DNA of 43,009 bases from Bianquea renquensis (GTDB lineage Bacteria > Bacillota > Clostridia > Lachnospirales > Bianqueaceae): assembly GCF_014384895.1 (NCBI RefSeq), contig NZ_JACRSQ010000026.1:1-43009 (forward strand), given 5' to 3'. The notes beneath the pieces were generated by a model. It made no database searches, had not been told where the DNA came from, and worked only from the letters and a program-made list of their open reading frames with translations. Positions 39,933 to 43,009 of the stretch are shown here, piece by piece. The stretch's first letter is position 1; each line of letters begins with the position of its first letter. A program made the translations under genes and the position numbers.

Positions 39933-40364
39933 CTACTCCTTTCTGTCCATACTGGCGATAGCGGCTTCAATAATCTCCGTCAGTCGCTGATCCCGTCCTT
40001 CCAAAAACAAATATCCAAGGACCGCCTCGAAACCGGTTGCCACCTTATAATCTGAGAGCTTCGCATTTTTGGGGACACTGAGAGGTTTTGCATTGCGCCC
40101 ACGGCGATATATTCCATGTTCCTCCGGCGTTAAGCGCTCCTCAATGGCATGCATCATCCTTGCCTGAGAGGCCGCCTTCGCATAAGAAGATGCCTTCAGG
40201 TGCATGGCGTTGGCTGAGACACGGCTTGTCAAAACCAGCTTTGTCCGAAGATAGAGATCGAATACCGTATCCCCTAGAAAGGCCAATGCAATGGGAGAGC
40301 ATTGCTGCGCTTTCCAATTCTGAGGTGCTTCCTGTTCTCGAATCGTATTAAAAAATTCGTCCAA
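39933..40364 (-). CDS. mrnC: Mini-ribonuclease 3
   Basis: A 143-residue RNase III-like nuclease without the double-stranded RNA-binding domain; it matures 23S rRNA ends. Diagnostic are PIALAFLGDTVFDLYLRTKLV (about 26-46), which holds the acidic GD catalytic residues, RRGRNAKPLSVPKNAKLSDYKVATGFEAVLGYLFLEG (about 88-124), and YKVATGFEAVLG with the second catalytic Glu. It starts at TTG 40364, with GGGGAG 9 bases upstream, 14 bases after cysS. Confidence 0.95.
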   Translation of the reverse strand: MDEFFNTIREQEAPQNWKAQQCSPIALAFLGDTVFDLYLRTKLVLTSRVSANAMHLKASSYAKAASQARMMHAIEERLTPEEHGIYRRGRNAKPLSVPKNAKLSDYKVATGFEAVLGYLFLEGRDQRLTEIIEAAIASMDRKE

Positions 40365-40378
40365 CCCTGTCGTCTCCC

Positions 40379-41776
40379 CTATACTCGCTTGTATCGAACG
40401 CCCTCTCGCGTGTCTTCCAGGACAATGCTCTTTTCCTTCAATGTATCCCGAATTTCGTCTGCCAAGGCAAAATTGCGCGCTCTGCGCGCCTGCTGACGCT
40501 GCTCGATCAGCGCCTCAATCTCCTCATCCAGCAGTTCTTCCTTCACCTCCACTGTAAAACCAAGCATCTCCATAAGCCTTCCCAGCTGCTCTGCGAGAGC
40601 TGCTAAAAATTCTGGACTGGAGGATGCTTCCGCCTTCGTATTGGCAAACCGGACGAGCTCAAAGATAGCCGCCAGTGCATCCGCCGTATTAAAGTCATTG
40701 TCCATGGCCGCTTCAAACTTTGTTTGATATTCCGCAGCATCTGTAATCCACTGTTTTTCCTGCTCTGTCAGCGGCCGGTTCTGGGCTGTTGATTCCAAAT
40801 ACTTTAGGTTTCCGTAGCAGCTCCGGATGCGCTCAAGCGAGCTGCATGCGGCTTCCATCAGCTCTGCGCTGAAATTGACAGGGCTCCGATAATGGGCGTT
40901 TAACATAAAGAAACGAATGGCGTCATAGCCATAGCGTTCCGCAACCTCCCGCACGGTAAAAAAGTTTCCGAGGGATTTCGACATCTTCTGGTTGTTGATG
41001 TTTAAAAACCGATTGTGCATCCAGTATTTAGCAAATGGTTTTCCCGTCGCTCCCTCGCTCTGGGCGATCTCGTTTTCATGGTGGGGAAAGACTAGATCTT
41101 CTCCTCCGGCATGGATATCAATGGTATCCCCCAAATATTTTCGGGCCATGACAGAACACTCGATATGCCAACCGGGCCGTCCCTCTCCCCAGGGACTGTC
41201 CCAGGCAGGCTCACCCGGTTTCTTCGGTTTCCACAGAACAAAATCCATGGGATGTTTTTTAACCTCATCCACGGCGATTCTCGCGCCAGCCTCCAGTTCC
41301 TCCTGGTTTTTCTTCGACAGCTTTCCATACCCGGCAAAGGCGCTGGTGTCGTAGAAAACCGTTCCCTCCATTTCGTAGGCAAACCCTTTCTCGATCAACT
41401 GCTGTATCATCTGGATGATCCCCTCGATCTCGCTGGTCACTCTGGGATGAATTGTAGCCCGTTTGACTCCAAGTCCGTCGGCATCGGTAAAATACTCTTT
41501 GATATAGCGGTTGGCCACTTCCTCCGCGGAGATCCCCTCTTCGTTGGATTTAGCGATGATTTTATCGTCCACATCCGTGAAGTTCTGCACATAGGTGACC
41601 TCGTATCCTTTGTACTCCAGGTATCGCCGTACTGTGTCAAATACAATCATCGGGCGGGCGTTGCCGATATGCACATAATTGTACACCGTTGGACCGCACA
41701 CATACATTTTGACCTGTTTCTCCTCCTGGGGCTGAAAATCTTCCAGCTGGCCTGACAGGGTATTGTATACTCTCAT
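40379..41776 (-). CDS. cysS: Cysteinyl-tRNA synthetase
   Basis: A 465-residue class I synthetase. The zinc-binding cysteine and HIGH motif are in YVCGPTVYNYVHIGNARPM (about 26-44). KMSKSLGN near 265 is the KMSKS loop. GWHIECSVMA and DIHAGGEDLVFPHHENEIAQ (about 205-240) carry further zinc ligands and the family signature. The C-terminal helical anticodon-binding part ends in DTLKEKSIVLEDTREGVRYKRV. Its start shares a base with the cysE stop, coupling the two. Control by the Cys T-box upstream is expected. Confidence 0.97.
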   Translation of the reverse strand: MRVYNTLSGQLEDFQPQEEKQVKMYVCGPTVYNYVHIGNARPMIVFDTVRRYLEYKGYEVTYVQNFTDVDDKIIAKSNEEGISAEEVANRYIKEYFTDADGLGVKRATIHPRVTSEIEGIIQMIQQLIEKGFAYEMEGTVFYDTSAFAGYGKLSKKNQEELEAGARIAVDEVKKHPMDFVLWKPKKPGEPAWDSPWGEGRPGWHIECSVMARKYLGDTIDIHAGGEDLVFPHHENEIAQSEGATGKPFAKYWMHNRFLNINNQKMSKSLGNFFTVREVAERYGYDAIRFFMLNAHYRSPVNFSAELMEAACSSLERIRSCYGNLKYLESTAQNRPLTEQEKQWITDAAEYQTKFEAAMDNDFNTADALAAIFELVRFANTKAEASSSPEFLAALAEQLGRLMEMLGFTVEVKEELLDEEIEALIEQRQQARRARNFALADEIRDTLKEKSIVLEDTREGVRYKRV

Positions 41777-42492
41777 TATGCTTCCTCCTTTTTTCTTTCC
41801 TTCATCTTTGCGTGACCGCAGTCCTCCACAGGCAGCGGGTCTCCTTCAAAGAGTCCTTTCTCCTGCAGCTGCTGCTCTAACTTGGCCAGCTGGTTTCGCA
41901 GCCGGCAAATCTCCATCTCCACCGGATCGGGAAGGCTGACCTGATCCAACATTTTCGCCGGGTCCACGCGCTTATTTCCCCGCTTGACGATATGACCTGG
42001 GATTCCGACAACGGTACAGTCATCCGGCACCTCCGATAGGACAACGGAACCGGCTCCAATCCGCGAGTGACTGCCGACCCGGAACGAACCTAGAATCTGG
42101 GCGTCAGTGCTGATTAATACACCATCTCCGATGGTCGGATGCCGCTTCCCCTTTTCCTTTCCGGTGCCTCCCAGCGTAACCCCCTGGTAGATCGTCACAT
42201 CATCCCCGATCTCCGCCGTCTCTCCAATGACGACACCGGCACCGTGATCAATGAATAGACGCCGCCCAATGGTTGCCCCGGGGTGTATCTCAATCCCCGT
42301 CTTATGCTTGGCGCGCTGGGAGATCCAGCGAGCCCGAAAAAAGTGTCCCTTCTGGTAGAGTCTGTGGGCTCTACGATGGCTGAGCTGGACTCGAAAGCTT
42401 GGGTACAGCCAGACCTCCAGCGGCGACCGGATCGCGGGGTCCTTTTCCTTTATGACCGCAAATTGTTCATGCAAAAATTCTCGCAGTTTCAT
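41776..42492 (-). CDS. cysE: Serine O-acetyltransferase
   Basis: A 238-residue enzyme that makes O-acetylserine, the precursor of cysteine. After a helical N-terminal region (residues about 1-60) comes the left-handed beta-helix with hexapeptide repeats: GIEIHPGATIGRRLFIDHGAGVVIGETAEIG (about 68-98) with the catalytic His, TIYQGVTLGGTGKEKGKRHPTIGDG (about 103-127), and GAGSVVLSEVPDDCTVVGIPGHIV. The start is ATG 42492, with GGAGG 8 bases upstream. The C-terminal 60 residues are a longer tail than usual. First gene after the T-box leader. Confidence 0.95.
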   Translation of the reverse strand: MKLREFLHEQFAVIKEKDPAIRSPLEVWLYPSFRVQLSHRRAHRLYQKGHFFRARWISQRAKHKTGIEIHPGATIGRRLFIDHGAGVVIGETAEIGDDVTIYQGVTLGGTGKEKGKRHPTIGDGVLISTDAQILGSFRVGSHSRIGAGSVVLSEVPDDCTVVGIPGHIVKRGNKRVDPAKMLDQVSLPDPVEMEICRLRNQLAKLEQQLQEKGLFEGDPLPVEDCGHAKMKERKKEEA

Positions 42493-42517
42493 CCCCATGC
42501 CCTCCTTTAACACGATT

Positions 42518-42551
42518 ATGTCCGCCCTGCGGCGGATTTTCGCAAAAAAAA
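42518..42551 (+). repeat. Dispersed CCGCC/GGCGG hairpin element, copy B
   Basis: TCCGCC (42521-42526), CTGC, GGCGGA (42531-42536), with TTATG before and TTTTCGC plus an A-run after. It is nearly the same as 2810-2844. It lies between the T-box terminator and cysE, with its A-run serving as the T-box terminator tail. Confidence 0.6.
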
Positions 42552-42826
42552 CCGCCTCATAAAGAGGCGGTTTCACCGCGGTTCCACTCTTCTTTCCGGC
42601 ACAATGTTCACCGGATGCTCCTGCGTCACAACGGCCGCCGCCGTGTCCGGCTTGCCATCGCTCACCAGACCTGTTCCAGGGCGCACTTCCCATATCGGCC
42701 TCCCAAAGCTGCTTACAGCCGGTGGCAGCTTCTCTCTGATGGATTTGGATATGGTACTCTTCCTGTCACTACATTTCTCCTCTATGTCTCGCACCATCGC
42801 TGCGAGCAAGTTCTATTATCTGTGAT
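42544..42826 (-). promoter_or_regulatory. T-box riboswitch (probably cysteine-specific)
   Basis: The minus-strand leader has the invariant T-box TGGAACCGCGG (42576-42586) next to the terminator stem AAACCGCCTC/GAGGCGGTTT (42549-42558, 42564-42573) with a T-run. In stem I, CCATATC pairs with GATATGG, flanked by AGTA on the 5' side and GAAGTGC on the 3' side. A UGC (Cys) triplet is therefore where the specifier is expected, agreeing with cysE-cysS downstream. The specifier register is inferred. Confidence 0.9.
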
Positions 42827-42831
42827 AGTTT

Positions 42832-42860
42832 ATTATATACTATTTTTCCTTAAATGTACA
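42832..42860 (-). promoter_or_regulatory. Promoter of the T-box/cysE operon
   Basis: Minus strand TGTACA (42855-42860), 17 bases, TATAAT (42832-42837). Transcription would begin about 42825, at the start of stem I. Confidence 0.55.
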
Positions 42861-42888
42861 CACTATTTTTAAAATTTTTCTTCATCCT

Positions 42889-42994
42889 ATTGTAGCGTTA
42901 CAATAGATGTGAGACCAAGGGTATAGAAAAAGGCGATAGAGTTTGTTAGAATAGAGTCACCACAACAACACCCTAACGAAAGGTCTCAATCGCC
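42889..42994 (+). other. Inverted-repeat-rich leader before a possible transposase start
   Basis: ATTGTA-GCGT-TACAAT (42889-42904); TGAGACC (42910-42916) with GGTCTCA (42982-42988); and GGCGAT (42932-42937) with ATCGCC (42989-42994), extended inward by TTTGTTAG (42942-42949) with CTAACGAAA (42973-42981). The stem would hide the ribosome site of the following ATG. This looks like the end of an insertion sequence. Confidence 0.45.
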
Positions 42995-43009
42995 ATGGAC
43001 ATTGTAGCA
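42995..43009 (+). CDS. Start of a reading frame cut by the right edge, possibly IS110-like transposase
   Basis: ATG 42995 gives only MDIVA before the window ends. GAAAGG lies about 11 bases upstream. The start and the structured leader recall IS110-family recombinases, but five residues cannot prove it. Confidence 0.25.

Noticed and set aside
1..43009. CRISPR array, tRNA or rRNA gene, toxin-antitoxin pair or phage module
   Set aside because: No regularly spaced repeats, cloverleaf with CCA end, or characteristic gene sets were seen when reading both strands. A tRNAscan-SE, CRISPRCasFinder and DefenseFinder run would settle it.

Overview
The window is chromosomal DNA from an anaerobic, endospore-forming (or recently spore-forming) member of the Clostridia with a mid-range G+C content. 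The evidence is a hydrogenase maturase HydF, an indolepyruvate:ferredoxin oxidoreductase cluster, spmAB, sigH, an AbrB regulator with a Spo0A-box-like site, and consensus Firmicutes sigma-A promoters, AGGAGG-type ribosome sites and a T-box leader. I cannot name genus or species. Apart from the two edges it is ordinary vertically inherited sequence, with short intergenic spaces and operons of overlapping genes.

Layout. 1-740: a tyrosine recombinase start cut by the left edge, then decayed mobile-element DNA. 738-6857: a tandem-domain protein, a PH-domain protein, a PAP2 phosphatase, and a membrane/envelope operon (M50-like protease, AI-2E family permease, VanZ-like protein, GT2 glycosyltransferase). 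7087-10842: Nbp35/Mrp carrier, an aldo/keto reductase behind a structured leader, and an MFS permease under a large promoter-centred dyad. 10811-14113: phosphoesterase-thyA-folA-RlmL-like operon with 1-4 base overlaps. 14247-18445: alkD-like, CoA-binding, membrane MutS-like and hydF genes in one run behind a LexA-like box. 18612-22422: pfkA converging on a TM protein/HD protein/Eis-like acetyltransferase operon. 22555-29664: aryl-pyruvate degradation operon (symporter, PaaK, IorA, IorB, PaaK, ACT protein). 29818-33988: tadA-ppx-ppk. 34113-35765: spmAB divergent from abrB. 35881-38415: transaldolase, YdbC-like protein, and the SPFH/NfeD pair. 38524-42826: T-box leader, cysE, cysS, mrnC, rlmB, sigH. 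42838-43009: AT-rich spacer and what may be the first codons of an insertion-sequence transposase.

How the genes fit together. The IorAB/PaaK cluster fits oxidative decarboxylation of aryl-pyruvates from aromatic amino acids to aryl-acetyl-CoA, with reduced ferredoxin that a HydF-matured hydrogenase could reoxidise. The sporulation genes (sigH, abrB, spmAB) lie near polyphosphate metabolism (ppk/ppx). I found no CRISPR array, tRNA or rRNA gene, recognisable phage module or defence island. The most interesting signals are regulatory: a 46-bp operator-like dyad, an SOS-like box in front of a repair operon, a structured leader ahead of the aldo/keto reductase, and a family of short CCGCC/GGCGG hairpins, two copies of which share about 35 bases of flanking sequence.
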